Part shown: positions 35,961 through 45,263 of the stretch, piece after piece
Layout of the letters: the number at the start of each line of letters is the position of its first letter
Numbering within the stretch: position 1 is the stretch's first letter
DNA from: Deltaproteobacteria bacterium
GTDB taxonomy: Bacteria; Desulfobacterota; Desulfuromonadia; Desulfuromonadales; Geopsychrobacteraceae
Assembly: GCA_024280485.1 (NCBI GenBank)
Contig: JAJRQB010000083.1
Span: forward strand, 1-47,627
Reading direction: 5' to 3'
Length of the DNA: 47,627 nucleotides
Made by a program: the position numbers and the translations under genes
Notes under the pieces: model-generated
What the model saw: the letters and a program-made list of their open reading frames with translations, nothing else
Told to the model about the DNA's origin: nothing
Database searches by the model: none

Positions 35961-36858
35961 TAGCACTTGGTCACTTGATCTTTATCTGGAAACCCGTCTG
36001 CAGATGGTTGAGGCCGCTCTAGACGAGTATCTCCCTAAAGCGGCAACCTTGCCCGGTAGCCTCCACGATTCGATGCGGTATTCTATTTTTGCGGGAGGCA
36101 AGCGGATCCGGCCGGTGTTGATGGCTGCCGCCTGTGAAGCAGTTGGTGGGTGCCTTGAGGACACTTTACCCGCTGCTGCAGCCATTGAGATGATACACAG
36201 CTATTCGCTGATTCATGACGATCTGCCGGCGATGGACGATGATGACCTGCGTCGCGGCAAATCGACGAATCATAAAGTCTATGGTGAGGCGATCGCAATT
36301 CTGGCCGGTGACGGTCTGCTGACTGAGGCCTTTATTCTCCTTTCCAGTCCGCAGGTTTTACGCTCAGTTTCTGCTCCCGATCGGCTTGAGATTATCCACC
36401 AACTTTCACGCGCTGCCGGAAGTCTGGGAATGGTTGGTGGGCAAGTGGTGGATATGGAATCGGAAGGTCAGCAGATTGATCTGCCAACACTCGAATATAT
36501 TCACACCCATAAGACTGGGGCGTTGATCCTTGCGGCAATTGAAATCGGGGCGATAATCGGTGGCGCCGACGAGAAACAGCGCCAGGCACTCCATCGCTAT
36601 GGAGAGGCCGCCGGGCTGGCTTTTCAGGTCGCGGATGATATCCTCGATATCGTTGCCGAACAATCCTTGCTCGGTAAAGATGTTGGTAGCGACGCAGAAC
36701 GGGGCAAATCGACCTACCCGGCAATTCTTGGCCTCGAAGGGGCCAGGCAGAGGGCGCGCGACCTACGCGATATGGCCTTTTCCGCACTTGAGCCCTTTGG
36801 TTCTGAGGCAAGGCCTCTACGAGAAATAGCAACCTACATTATTGATCGATCTTTTTAA
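35953..36858 (+). CDS. ispA: Polyprenyl (farnesyl) diphosphate synthase
   Basis: The product is 301 residues from ATG 35953 (an earlier TTG is unlikely). It condenses IPP with allylic diphosphates, most likely to FPP. The first aspartate-rich motif, DDLPAMDDDDLRRGKSTNH, begins at residue 89. The second is VADDILDI. FAGGKRIRPVLMAAACEAVGG, EMIHSYSLIHDD and GKSTYPAILGLEGAR are also family signatures. A DDxxD motif with two residues between the Asp pairs and an upstream HSYSLIHDD fit the bacterial FPP class. Chain length cannot be fixed from sequence alone. It lies between xseB and dxs, the common order in proteobacteria. Confidence 0.95.
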   Translation: MSDSTWSLDLYLETRLQMVEAALDEYLPKAATLPGSLHDSMRYSIFAGGKRIRPVLMAAACEAVGGCLEDTLPAAAAIEMIHSYSLIHDDLPAMDDDDLRRGKSTNHKVYGEAIAILAGDGLLTEAFILLSSPQVLRSVSAPDRLEIIHQLSRAAGSLGMVGGQVVDMESEGQQIDLPTLEYIHTHKTGALILAAIEIGAIIGGADEKQRQALHRYGEAAGLAFQVADDILDIVAEQSLLGKDVGSDAERGKSTYPAILGLEGARQRARDLRDMAFSALEPFGSEARPLREIATYIIDRSF

Positions 36859-36891
36859 CAGACTTTTTGTTGCCTGATAGAGGTATTGAAC

Positions 36892-38784
36892 ATGAGTAAA
36901 CTCCTCACAAATCAAACGTCCCCGGCTGATCTTAAATCGATGGATCTTCCGCAACTAAAACAATTGGCTGGAGAACTGCGCGAGACCATCATATCAACTG
37001 TTGCAAAAAACGGCGGTCATCTCGGTAGTTCATTGGGGGTCGTTGAGCTGACCATCGCTATTCACAAGGTCTTCAATTCTCCTCAAGACCGTGTTATCTG
37101 GGATGTTGGGCACCAAGCCTATGGTCATAAACTGCTCACAGGACGTCTTGATAGTTTTAAGACTTTGCGTCAGCTCGATGGGCTCAGTGGATTCCCTAAG
37201 CGTAAAGAGAGTGAGCACGACGCTTTCGATGTCGGACATTCGAGCACATCGATTTCAGCCGCGCTAGGTATGAGCGCCGGGATCGATATCCAGCAGGGGG
37301 ACGAGCGGGTCATTGCGGTGATCGGTGATGGTTCTTTGACCGCCGGAATGGCCTTTGAGGCCTTGAATCATGCCGGTCATCTCAAGAAGAATCTGATCGT
37401 GATTCTTAATGACAATGAGATGTCGATCTCACCCAATGTCGGAGCGATCTCCTCTTTTTTGAGTCGCAAGATGTCGAGCGATCTTTTTTTACGCTTCAAA
37501 AAAGAGACTGAAAACCTTCTCAACCATGTTCCTGGCTTTGGAAAGGATCTGGTCAATCTGGCCAAACGTGCCGAGGAATCACTCAAGGGGTTTATCACTC
37601 CGGGGATGTTGTTCGAAGCTTTCGGCTTTGACTATTTCGGCCCGTTAGATGGGCACAACCTGCTGGAAATGATCGAAACTCTGAAGAACGTACGAAACAT
37701 CAAGGGTCCGGTGTTACTGCATGTTGGTACTCGCAAGGGGAAAGGTTATGCCCCGGCAGAAGCTGATCCGACTACATTTCATGGTGTCGGCCCCTTTGAT
37801 CGTGAAACCGGCAAAGTGCCTGCGGCAAAACCTGGGCCTGCCAGTTATACAAGTGTCTTTGGTCAGACCTTGGTCGAGATGGCAAAAACCGACGAGCGGA
37901 TCGTTGCAATTTCTGCGGCTATGCCTGCTGGCACCGGGCTCTGTGGCTTTGCCGAAGAATTCCCTGATCGTTTCTTTGATGTCGGTATCGCCGAACAGCA
38001 TGCCGTGACCTTCGCTGCCGGGTTGGCATGTCGCGGATTACGCCCGGTGGTGGCGCTCTATTCGACGTTTTTGCAACGCGCCTATGACAACCTGCTGCAT
38101 GATGTCTGCCTGCAAAACCTGCCGGTTAGCTTTGCCCTTGATCGTGGCGGCCTGGTCGGGGCGGATGGCCCAACCCATCACGGTGTTTTTGACCTTTCAT
38201 TTCTGCGTCATGTCCCCAACCTGGTGCTGATGGCGCCGCGCAACGAGTTAGAGTTAAAACGGGCGATGAAGACCGCGCTTGAATTTGATGGTCCCTTTGC
38301 TTATCGCTACCCGCGTGGGAATGGTGAAGGTTTGTCGCTTGCACAGCCGGTTGAAGTTTTGCCGATTGGTAAAGGCGAGATTCTGCGTGAAGGAAAAGAT
38401 GCTGCAATCATCGCCGTAGGGACTATGGTTGCCGAGGCAATGAGCGCTGCTGATACTCTTGCTCGACAGGGGATCGAACTGTTGGTTGCCGATGCGCGCT
38501 TTATTAAGCCACTCGACGCTGAGATGATTCTTGATATTGCCGGACGGGTACCATTGCTGCTGACAGGCGAAGAGAATGTCCTGCAAGGCGGATTTGGTTC
38601 GGCAGTTCTTGAACTTCTAGCTGACAATGGGCTCAATTTGCCGGTGATCCGTATCGGTATTCCCGATCATTTTGTCGAACAGGGGACTCAGGCTGAGCTG
38701 CGAGAGCGTATTGAGATCGATGCCGCGGCGATTGTCAGAAGAATCAGCACGGCACTTGAACATAAAAGCAGGTCTCAAGTGTGA
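36892..38784 (+). CDS. dxs: 1-Deoxy-D-xylulose-5-phosphate synthase
   Basis: The product is 630 residues from ATG 36892, with AGAGGT 7 bases upstream. It condenses pyruvate and glyceraldehyde-3-phosphate with thiamine diphosphate, the first step of the MEP isoprenoid pathway that feeds IspA. Visible signatures are [32 protein letters not shown], the ThDP motif [18 protein letters not shown]...NDNEMSIS (from residue 145), the transketolase-type [17 protein letters not shown] containing the catalytic Glu, and [16 protein letters not shown] terminator follows within 30 bases, ending the xseA-xseB-ispA-dxs cluster. Confidence 0.97.
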   Translation: MSKLLTNQTSPADLKSMDLPQLKQLAGELRETIISTVAKNGGHLGSSLGVVELTIAIHKVFNSPQDRVIWDVGHQAYGHKLLTGRLDSFKTLRQLDGLSGFPKRKESEHDAFDVGHSSTSISAALGMSAGIDIQQGDERVIAVIGDGSLTAGMAFEALNHAGHLKKNLIVILNDNEMSISPNVGAISSFLSRKMSSDLFLRFKKETENLLNHVPGFGKDLVNLAKRAEESLKGFITPGMLFEAFGFDYFGPLDGHNLLEMIETLKNVRNIKGPVLLHVGTRKGKGYAPAEADPTTFHGVGPFDRETGKVPAAKPGPASYTSVFGQTLVEMAKTDERIVAISAAMPAGTGLCGFAEEFPDRFFDVGIAEQHAVTFAAGLACRGLRPVVALYSTFLQRAYDNLLHDVCLQNLPVSFALDRGGLVGADGPTHHGVFDLSFLRHVPNLVLMAPRNELELKRAMKTALEFDGPFAYRYPRGNGEGLSLAQPVEVLPIGKGEILREGKDAAIIAVGTMVAEAMSAADTLARQGIELLVADARFIKPLDAEMILDIAGRVPLLLTGEENVLQGGFGSAVLELLADNGLNLPVIRIGIPDHFVEQGTQAELRERIEIDAAAIVRRISTALEHKSRSQV

Positions 38785-38811
38785 TCTGTAAAAAAAATGA
38801 ATAAAACTTTC

Positions 38812-38842
38812 AAGGGCCATCCATCACCGGATGGCCCTTTTT
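38812..38842 (+). terminator. Intrinsic terminator of dxs
   Basis: A perfect 11-bp stem AAGGGCCATCC/GGATGGCCCTT (38812-38822 and 38829-38839) has a 6-base loop and a T run to 38842. Confidence 0.9.
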
Positions 38843-38908
38843 GTTAAACCCTGAATCCGTTCTATTCCAGGTTTGCTATAGTTGAGAACAATCAAAAGGA
38901 GGATTTCG

Positions 38909-40135
38909 ATGAAAACGATAGCTGTTAAATTTACCAACAAACATGGTGAAGTCCTGGCGGGCCGGCTCGATCTCCCCGAGGATGAGCGGCCGCTTGCATA
39001 TGCCCTGTTTGCCCACTGTTTCACCTGCGGTAAAAATCTTAAAGCGATTACCCATATCGGCCGCGCATTAACCGCTGAAAAGCTGGCAGTTCTGCGTTTC
39101 GATTTTTCCGGGGTTGGTGAGAGTGAAGGCGACTTTTCAAAGAGTCATTTCACCTCCAACGTTGAAGATCTGCTCAGCGCTGCGGACTGGCTTGCAACAG
39201 AGTATCAGTCGCCACAGTTGTTGATCGGACACTCATTTGGCGGGGCCGCTGTCCTGCAGGCAGCGCAGCAGATAGAAGGTGTTCGAGCAGTAGCCACTCT
39301 GGCCGCTCCCTACGATCCTAATCATGTGCGCCATCTGTTTAGTCAGGAGCTTGAGAATATCGAAGCCAATGGGGAAGCCGAAGTCTCCATCGCCGGGCGG
39401 AGTTTTAACATCGGTCGGGGTTTTCTCGATGATCTGGATGCTCAGCGAGTTGAAGCGCGACTAATTGATCTTAAGGCGGCGTTGCTGGTACTGCACTCAC
39501 CGCTCGATAAGATCGTCGGTATCGAAAATGCCGCACAGATCTATCGCGCAGCCAAACATCCTAAATCTTTCGTCGGCCTGGATGAGGCGGATCATCTGCT
39601 CAGCAATGAAGAGGATGCTCGCTATGCCGGGAGTATGATCGCAGCCTGGGCCTGTCGTTATCTGCAGGTTGAAAAAAAGCCTGGTATTGAGACTGAGGTT
39701 ATCGATAACCGGGTGACGGTGCGGACCGGCAATCAGGGGTTTTATACCGAACTCTTCGCCAATGGTCATGCTCTGGTGGCCGATGAGCCGAAAAACTATG
39801 GTGGCACAGATTTGGGTCCTTCACCCTACGAGTATCTGCTCAGCGCTTTGGGGGCCTGTACTACGATGACTGTGCAGATGTACGCGCAGCGCAAGAAATG
39901 GCCGCTTGATTCAGCGGTTGTGCGATTGAGTCATCAAAAGATTCATGCTGTTGATTGTCAATCCTGTGAAGAGCAGGGGGGGAAGATCGACCGTTTTGAA
40001 CGCGAGCTTGAATTGCAGGGTGATTTGAATGACGAATAACGTCAACGTCTGCTCGAAATAGCTGAACGCTGTCCGGTTCATCGCACTTTGCACGCAACGG
40101 TCGAGGTGGTCACTCGGCTTAAGGAGTTGTCTTAG
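38909..40135 (+). pseudogene. Alpha/beta-hydrolase-OsmC fusion with an in-frame stop
   Basis: The start ATG 38909 has AAAGGAGG about 6 bases upstream. Residues 1-255 form an alpha/beta-hydrolase: FAHCFTCGKNL, FDFSGVGESEG, the nucleophile elbow GHSFGG, and an acid/His end including DEADHLL. Residues 265-376 form an OsmC/Ohr-like domain, with the first catalytic cysteine in SALGACTTMT. Translation stops at TAA (40037-40039) after LNDE. The same frame continues for 31 codons: [20 protein letters not shown], then a terminal strand, ending at TAG 40133-40135. That tail is the usual OsmC C-terminus, with the second catalytic cysteine (40070-40072). One C-to-T change from CAA would explain it. Unless the stop is read through or is an error, the OsmC half lacks one catalytic Cys. 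Confidence 0.85.
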
Positions 40136-40751
40136 GACTAAAGCTCAGTGACTCGAACAAAGTGCTGATCTGCGCACTGAGTTCGGCTTTTTCCGGGTAA
40201 CTGGTGGCGTAGATGAAGAACCATTCCCCCGGTATATAACCGATCAGCCCTGAGAAAACGGTTTGGCTGCCGTGCTGTTTATAGTTGGCCGTAATACGAT
40301 TGGTATCTGGAGCACCGGCCAGGTTCAATACCTGTTGGTCCTTTTGTAACTCGCTGATCCCCTCTTCATTTCCTAGGGATTCAAGGGCAAAGCGCGCCGA
40401 GAGTTCCAGTGTTTTTGTGGTGGGGGGGCTCTCCTTTGTGCGCAATGGACTGAAATCGATGCTGATCCAAGCTCCACTCTGTGGGTGGTATAGCAGTTGT
40501 TCATTTGCTTCCATACGTTTTGCTGCCGCCTGAAGTAATTGTTGTTGCGTTGGAGTTTGTCCCCTTTCGGTCGCTTCGTGACCGATGTGTAGGGCTATCT
40601 CCGCCAGCAGTTCGTCCGGTGTCTCTGCGGGTACCAGCCAACCAGAGGGCAGCTGCCAGTCAAGTTTGTTGGCGGCAGGAGTTATCAGGCTTGCTGACTG
40701 CGCATAACCTGCGTTCAGCAGCATGAGTAGACCCCAAAATAGATATTTCAA
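40119..40751 (-). CDS. Conserved secreted protein of unknown function, coupled to znuA
   Basis: The product is 210 residues. The frame extends to 40814, but TTG 40751 is the likely start: GGAGGT lies 6 bases upstream, and the TTGA overlaps the znuA stop. From there a signal peptide begins ([20 protein letters not shown], cleaved near residue 18). The mature domain has alternating strands and helices without a family I recognise: [10 protein letters not shown], an ISIDFSPL strand and [16 protein letters not shown]. No cysteine or histidine cluster for metal binding is apparent. Tight coupling to znuA suggests a periplasmic protein expressed with zinc uptake. It converges on the OsmC fusion, overlapping its extended frame by 17 bases. 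Confidence 0.8.
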   Translation of the reverse strand: MKYLFWGLLMLLNAGYAQSASLITPAANKLDWQLPSGWLVPAETPDELLAEIALHIGHEATERGQTPTQQQLLQAAAKRMEANEQLLYHPQSGAWISIDFSPLRTKESPPTTKTLELSARFALESLGNEEGISELQKDQQVLNLAGAPDTNRITANYKQHGSQTVFSGLIGYIPGEWFFIYATSYPEKAELSAQISTLFESLSFSPKTTP

Positions 40752-41662
40752 TCCGGCACCTCCCCGAGGCAATTGTTCAGATTTTCTGCCAATTTCTCCA
40801 TCAGTATAAACCAACTATCATCACCTTGGTCAATAGCGCTGCCGAGCGGATCAAGCTCTCCAAGCTTTAAACCACTGTCTTTTGCCAGCGATGCTGCAAG
40901 CGCGGGGCTGAATTGCGGTTCGCTGAAAAGACAAACTGCCAAACTTTCAGAAACCTTGGTCGTGATCTGCTGTAATCTTCGTGCTCCAGGGGCGCGTTCG
41001 GCTGAAATTCGAACTGAACCGATAGCATTTAAGGAAAAAGCGTCTTCAAAGTAGGGATAAGCATCATGAAAAACCAGGTAGGGTCGAGTTCGGATCGGAG
41101 TCAGTAGATAGCTTAGAGACTGCTCAAGGAGATCAACACGTCGCTGCAGGTCTTCTTCATTTTGTCTGTAAATGGCAGTGTTTTTTGGATCGAGCTGGAT
41201 CAGACGTTGACTGATGCTAGAGACGATGTGCCGAGCATTGTCAGGAGATAGCCAGATGTGTGGGTTGATACTTTGTTTATCATGTGAGTTTTTGTCTGCG
41301 TGTTGATCTTCCTCCCAAAAACCACCATGTCGTTGAGATAGAAGTTTCAGTCCTTCAAGTTTCAGCAGTTGCATTTCAGCGTTTGGTTGAACCAGGCGGC
41401 CGACAGGGACAGTTAAAAAACTTTCCAGTTCCGGTCCGACCCAGATCAAGAGATCTGCCGCGGCAAGAGCGCGGGCCTGAGACGGGCGCAGGCTAGAACT
41501 ATGCGGACTTCCACCTTGTCGAAGCAGCAGCTTTGGCTCACTTACCCCCTTTGTGAGCAGGCTGACCAGTGAATGGATAGGGGCGATACTGACCACAATC
41601 TTCGGCGCGGCAAAGCAGGGGGAAGCGAGAAGGAACAGAAAAATGGTCAATGATATGCGCAT
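40748..41662 (-). CDS. znuA: Zinc ABC transporter substrate-binding protein
   Basis: The product is 304 residues from ATG 41662; the frame runs to 41776 but that stretch crosses the Zur box. A signal peptide (MRISLTIFLFLLASPCFA) is followed by the cluster-A-I metal-binding fold. Likely ligands are the His in SIAPIHSL, the His in NPHIWLSP, the His in LVFHDAYPYF and the Asp in GELDPLGS. A short His/Asp/Glu-rich loop (HGGFWEEDQHADKNSHD) precedes NPHIW, as in zinc-specific ZnuA proteins. It delivers zinc to ZnuBC, encoded divergently from the other side of the palindrome. It is the first gene of a two-gene operon. Confidence 0.93.
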   Translation of the reverse strand: MRISLTIFLFLLASPCFAAPKIVVSIAPIHSLVSLLTKGVSEPKLLLRQGGSPHSSSLRPSQARALAAADLLIWVGPELESFLTVPVGRLVQPNAEMQLLKLEGLKLLSQRHGGFWEEDQHADKNSHDKQSINPHIWLSPDNARHIVSSISQRLIQLDPKNTAIYRQNEEDLQRRVDLLEQSLSYLLTPIRTRPYLVFHDAYPYFEDAFSLNAIGSVRISAERAPGARRLQQITTKVSESLAVCLFSEPQFSPALAASLAKDSGLKLGELDPLGSAIDQGDDSWFILMEKLAENLNNCLGEVPD

Positions 41663-41711
41663 ATGAGGGTCCAAGGTTAAATGGGTGGGACAAACTCGTT
41701 TATTTTGTGTA

Positions 41712-41728
41712 ATGTTATAATATAACAT
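41712..41728. promoter_or_regulatory. Zur box (perfect 17-bp palindrome)
   Basis: ATGTTATAATATAACAT is a perfect palindrome about a central A at 41720. It closely resembles the TGTTATA-N-TATAACA zinc-uptake-regulator consensus. It lies in the 79-bp gap between znuA (start 41662, minus) and zur (start 41742, plus). One site can therefore repress both directions when zinc is plentiful and let zur regulate itself. Confidence 0.9.
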
Positions 41729-41741
41729 CAAAATAGCGGAG

Positions 41742-42242
41742 ATGAATAAAACAATGCAAGACCCATTCGTGTGCACTCCAGTTTCTCACCATCACTGCAT
41801 TAGCAGCGCCCTGGATAAGGCCGAAACACTCTGTCGGTCGCGGAATGTCAGGTTGACACCGATCCGTCACAGGGTTCTGGAGCTGATTTGGCAACAACAT
41901 CGACCGGTTGGTGCATATGATCTTCTTGAACAGTTGCAACAACAGGGACGGGTCGCTCCACCGACGGTTTATCGCGCGCTCGATTTTCTTCAGCAGCAGG
42001 GATTGATCCATCGACTGGAGTCACTCAATGCTTTTGTCGGCTGTGCTCATCCACAGCATCCGCATCAAGGACAGTTTTTGATCTGCAAGTCCTGTCGTAG
42101 CCTCGTTGAAATTACTGACCCTGAGATCAGCACTGTCATCAATAACCGTGCAGAAGCTGTCGGTTTCAAGCCGCTGAATCAGACTGTTGAGGTTTCAGGT
42201 TTTTGTGCTGGATGCTGGCAGAAGGAGCAGACAAATGGCTGA
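41742..42242 (+). CDS. zur: Fur-family zinc-uptake regulator
   Basis: The product is 166 residues. ATG 41742 is used; ATG 41754 is possible because GGAG lies directly against the first ATG. A winged-helix DNA-binding domain (about 25-95, RLTPIRHRVLELIW and APPTVYRALDFLQQQGLIHRL) precedes a dimerisation domain with the structural zinc cysteines CKSC and CAGC and a His-rich FVGCAHPQHPHQGQF. The Fur family senses zinc, iron, manganese or peroxide. The znuA/znuCB context and the palindrome identify this one as Zur. It runs straight into znuC with an 8-base overlap. Confidence 0.93.
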   Translation: MNKTMQDPFVCTPVSHHHCISSALDKAETLCRSRNVRLTPIRHRVLELIWQQHRPVGAYDLLEQLQQQGRVAPPTVYRALDFLQQQGLIHRLESLNAFVGCAHPQHPHQGQFLICKSCRSLVEITDPEISTVINNRAEAVGFKPLNQTVEVSGFCAGCWQKEQTNG

Positions 42243-43005
42243 TCCGCTTCTTGTCTTAAATGATATCTGCCTGGTGCGTAATCGTCGACATATCCTTGAA
42301 AATGTCAGTTGTCATATTAATCCTGCTGAAATTCTGACCCTGATCGGTCCGAATGGAGCCGGCAAAACCAGTTTGCTGAAGGTTGCTCTCGGTTTGATGA
42401 AAGCTGACAGTGGCAAGGTCGTACGCAGTGAAAATCTACGTATTGGTTATATGCCGCAAAAACTGATCATTGATCGCACCTTTCCTTTAAGTGTTGCGCG
42501 TTTTATGCGCTTGACTGGACATTATTCGGAGATGCAGATGCAACAGGCTCTCGATGAAGTTGGGGCCGGGCGGATGCTTAATGCCAGCTTGGCCAATCTC
42601 TCGGGTGGCGAGTTGCAACGTGTTCTGCTGGGGCGGGCTCTGTTACGACGCCCCCAACTGTTGGTGCTCGATGAGCCGGTGCAGGGTGTCGATGTGCAGG
42701 GGCAAGTTGAACTATTTAAATTGATCGGTCGATTACGTGATAATTTCGGTTGTGCGGTGCTGATGGTTTCTCATGATCTGCACCTGGTGATGGCGGCCAC
42801 CGACCGGGTTATCTGTCTGAACCAGCATATCTGTTGTACTGGTACTCCTGCGGCTGTGCAGCGTGACGAGCAATTTCTCAAGCTGTTCGGCCCGGCGATT
42901 CTGCCGCATCTGGCGGTCTATAGTCACGATGTGCAACACCAGCATGGTAGCTGCCCGAATCAGGGCTGCAGTTGTCCGCTCGGAGAGGGGGGAGCTGATG
43001 TTTGA
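42235..43005 (+). CDS. znuC: Zinc ABC transporter ATP-binding protein
   Basis: The product is 256 residues from ATG 42235, with AGGAG 7 bases upstream; it overlaps zur by eight bases. Walker A GPNGAGKTS, Q-loop YMPQ, signature LSGGELQR, Walker B LLVLDEPVQGVD and the switch His MVSHDLHL are all intact. The C-terminal tail carries a His/Cys-rich stretch (HDVQHQHGSCPNQGCSCP) that could bind zinc, a feature seen in some ZnuC proteins. It energises zinc import through ZnuB. The znuB start overlaps its end by 8 bases. Confidence 0.95.
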   Translation: MADPLLVLNDICLVRNRRHILENVSCHINPAEILTLIGPNGAGKTSLLKVALGLMKADSGKVVRSENLRIGYMPQKLIIDRTFPLSVARFMRLTGHYSEMQMQQALDEVGAGRMLNASLANLSGGELQRVLLGRALLRRPQLLVLDEPVQGVDVQGQVELFKLIGRLRDNFGCAVLMVSHDLHLVMAATDRVICLNQHICCTGTPAAVQRDEQFLKLFGPAILPHLAVYSHDVQHQHGSCPNQGCSCPLGEGGADV

Positions 43006-43786
43006 TGATTTTATGCTCCGCGCCCTGATCGCCGGATGTGGCGTTGCTCTGGTCGCCGGTCCTTTTGGAACCTTTGTCGTCTGGCGCCGGATGGCCTACT
43101 TTGGTGACACCCTCGCTCATTCGGCGCTGCTCGGTGTTGCTCTTGGTTTTCTGCTAGAGGTTGATCCGATGCTGGCGGTGATGCTGGTCTGCTTGCTCGT
43201 GGCATTACTGCTCTTTTTTCTACAGCGTCAGCAACGGCTCCCCTCCGATACTCTGCTCGGTATTTTGTCACACAGTACCCTGTCTCTGGGTTTGGTCACG
43301 ATCGCCTTTATGGAGGAGTTGCGGATTGATCTGCTCGCTTATCTGTTTGGCGATATTCTTGCGGTTGGGCGTAGCGATATCTTGATGATCTATATCAGTG
43401 CACTTATTGCCCTTGGCATGTTGATGTATCTTTGGCGCCCTTTGTTGGCAATTACTTTGCACGAAGATCTTGCACGGGTCGAAGGGGTGCGTGTTGATCT
43501 GGTACAATTGTCATTCTCCTGCTTGTTGGCACTGGTGGTTGCGATTATGATGAAGGTTGTTGGTTTGTTGCTGATTACTTCACTCTTTATTCTGCCAGCA
43601 GCAGCGGTTCGGCGGCTGTCTCGTTCACCAGAACAGATGGCCGTACTTGCCGCCCTGGCCGGGGTTGTCTCGGTCAGCGGTGGACTTTACGGATCCTGGC
43701 AATTTGATACTCCGGCGGGACCATCTATCGTGGTTGCTGCGACCTTGCTCTTTACATTTCTGCAACTCTTTCCTGCTCGGCAATAA
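42998..43786 (+). CDS. znuB: Zinc ABC transporter permease
   Basis: The product is 262 residues from ATG 42998; GGGGGGAG lies 3-4 bases upstream, and earlier starts in the frame fall inside znuC. Seven to eight hydrophobic segments are visible. Family ABC-3 signatures are GPFGTFVVWRRMAYFGDTLAHSALLGVALG, the LIAYLFGDILAV-type loop, the LITSLFILPAAAVRRL segment and a C-terminal GPSIVVAATLLF. It forms the zinc channel with ZnuC. The zur-znuC-znuB gene order with overlaps implies one transcript under the Zur box. Confidence 0.95.
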   Translation: MFDDFMLRALIAGCGVALVAGPFGTFVVWRRMAYFGDTLAHSALLGVALGFLLEVDPMLAVMLVCLLVALLLFFLQRQQRLPSDTLLGILSHSTLSLGLVTIAFMEELRIDLLAYLFGDILAVGRSDILMIYISALIALGMLMYLWRPLLAITLHEDLARVEGVRVDLVQLSFSCLLALVVAIMMKVVGLLLITSLFILPAAAVRRLSRSPEQMAVLAALAGVVSVSGGLYGSWQFDTPAGPSIVVAATLLFTFLQLFPARQ

Positions 43787-43881
43787 GTCCTTGCAGTCCT
43801 CTTGTATACGTGGCACCTTGCGCCGAAAAGCCATTTTCACTTAAGGTGATAACTGAACTTATCAGGGGAGCTAAAAATACA

Positions 43882-44976
43882 ATGGCACGAAAGATCTTTA
43901 TCGCTGCAACAGGACAGAACAGCGGAAAAACTACGACCAGTCTTTCCTTGATGCATATGGCGATGAAAAAATATGGCAAAGTCGGTTTTATTAAGCCGAT
44001 TGGCCCTAAGCCATCTGAGCATGAGGGTTTTATTGCCGATAAGGACGCAATCCTTATCGCCAAGGTTTTTGGTCTTGAAGACGATCTGTCGTTGATGTCT
44101 CCCTTTGTTCTGCATCCCGGGGATACCCGTCGTGTTCTTGATGGTAAGATTTCTCGCGAGCAAATTCTTTATCGCATTGCTGATGCGATTGATAAGCTCT
44201 CACGCAAGAATGATTTTCTTATAATCGAAGGAGCGGGGCATGCCGGAGTCGGTTCAGTCCTTGGCTGTAGCAATGCACAGATCGCCAAATTGGCTTCTGC
44301 CCCGGTGATGATGGTCACCGGAGGCGGCCTCGGCAATGTTGTCGACGCGGTCTGTATGAACATGGCGCTTTTTGAAAAAGAAAAGGTTCCGGTTAAATCG
44401 ATCCTGGTTAATAAAATCATTGCCAATAAGCGCGAGCAGACCCTGCGTTATCTGGATCTAGCTTTTTCAGATGCAGACCTCGATGTCATAGGTGGCTACA
44501 ACTACCAGCCGATCCTTGCGAATCCGACCTTACGTCGTATCGCCGGTGTCCTTGATATTGAATTGCATTGTACTGAAGAAGAATCTCACCGGATCGCGCA
44601 TAATATCCAGATCGGTGCCGCATCGACCCAGCGAGTTGCTGGTCTGCTCAAAAAATCAACCTTACTCATTGTCAATAGTAGCCGCGATGAACTGTTAGTC
44701 ACCCTGGCCAATCTTTACAAAATGCCAGAATACAGTGATAAGCTGGCAGCCATCATCATTCCCGGCGTCGGGCCGATCAGTGCTATTACTCAGCGCATTA
44801 TTGACAGCAGTGGAATACCCTATATGCGCGCAGGTCGAACCTCTACGACAGTCTTCGAAATTATTAAGGAAGATGTTTCCAAAGTCGTTTCAGAAGATAC
44901 TGAAAAAATTGAACTCATTAAGACCCTTGCTGAACAAAGACTCGATTTTGATAAAATAGATAGCTTCCTCGATTGA
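43882..44976 (+). CDS. BioD-like/DRTGG-type ATPase (Pta N-terminal-like)
   Basis: The product is 364 residues from ATG 43882; the frame extends to 43810 but that part is intergenic. Residues 1-220 form a dethiobiotin-synthetase-type P-loop domain (IAATGQNSGKTTTS, FIKPIGPK, FLIIEGAGHAGVGSV). The rest resembles the DRTGG domain (LIVNSSRDELL, AAIIIPGVGPISAITQRI, IPYMRAGRTSTTVFEII). In long-form phosphotransacetylases this pair precedes the catalytic domain. Here it stands alone, and the catalytic Pta at 16881 is the short form. A regulatory or scaffold role toward Pta is an inference. A cobyrinate-synthase-like activity is unlikely because amidotransferase residues are missing. Confidence 0.8.
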   Translation: MARKIFIAATGQNSGKTTTSLSLMHMAMKKYGKVGFIKPIGPKPSEHEGFIADKDAILIAKVFGLEDDLSLMSPFVLHPGDTRRVLDGKISREQILYRIADAIDKLSRKNDFLIIEGAGHAGVGSVLGCSNAQIAKLASAPVMMVTGGGLGNVVDAVCMNMALFEKEKVPVKSILVNKIIANKREQTLRYLDLAFSDADLDVIGGYNYQPILANPTLRRIAGVLDIELHCTEEESHRIAHNIQIGAASTQRVAGLLKKSTLLIVNSSRDELLVTLANLYKMPEYSDKLAAIIIPGVGPISAITQRIIDSSGIPYMRAGRTSTTVFEIIKEDVSKVVSEDTEKIELIKTLAEQRLDFDKIDSFLD

Positions 44977-45030
44977 AAAACAGTCTAAGATCAGGTAAAT
45001 ATAAGTAACGACTAATTTTTGGAGTGAAGC

Positions 45031-45228
45031 ATGCAAATTAAGGTTAAATTTATTGATGGGCGGATTGAATTGGTGAGACCGCGTGAGCTTCAGGAGTTGA
45101 TCGATGCTCGACGTATTTCCCAGTTTCGCCGTTCCGGTGGTTGGGTTGACCTTGAGCATAACAACCTGCGCAGCACTCTGCGTGGCAATTATCGCGGCCT
45201 GAATCGTCGTAGTAATTTTGAGGACTGA
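45031..45228 (+). CDS. Small conserved protein (GSU3473-like)
   Basis: The product is 65 residues. TTGGAG lies 8 bases before the ATG. It has an FIDGRIELVRPRELQELIDARRISQFRRSGGWVDL core: a strand, a helix and a basic strand ending GGWV. This resembles the small GSU3473-type family I recall from Geobacter, whose role is unknown. The protein is rich in arginine (12 of 65), so nucleic-acid binding is possible. It stands between the BioD/DRTGG gene and the exonuclease. Confidence 0.75.
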   Translation: MQIKVKFIDGRIELVRPRELQELIDARRISQFRRSGGWVDLEHNNLRSTLRGNYRGLNRRSNFED

Positions 45229-45263
45229 AGCTTCTTCCTTTTCTATCTGACTGTGTAAATCTG

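Noticed and set aside
43847-43864. TGATAA-ctgaac-TTATCA inverted repeat before the BioD/DRTGG gene
   Set aside because: A 6-bp stem without a T run is too weak to call as a terminator or a specific operator.
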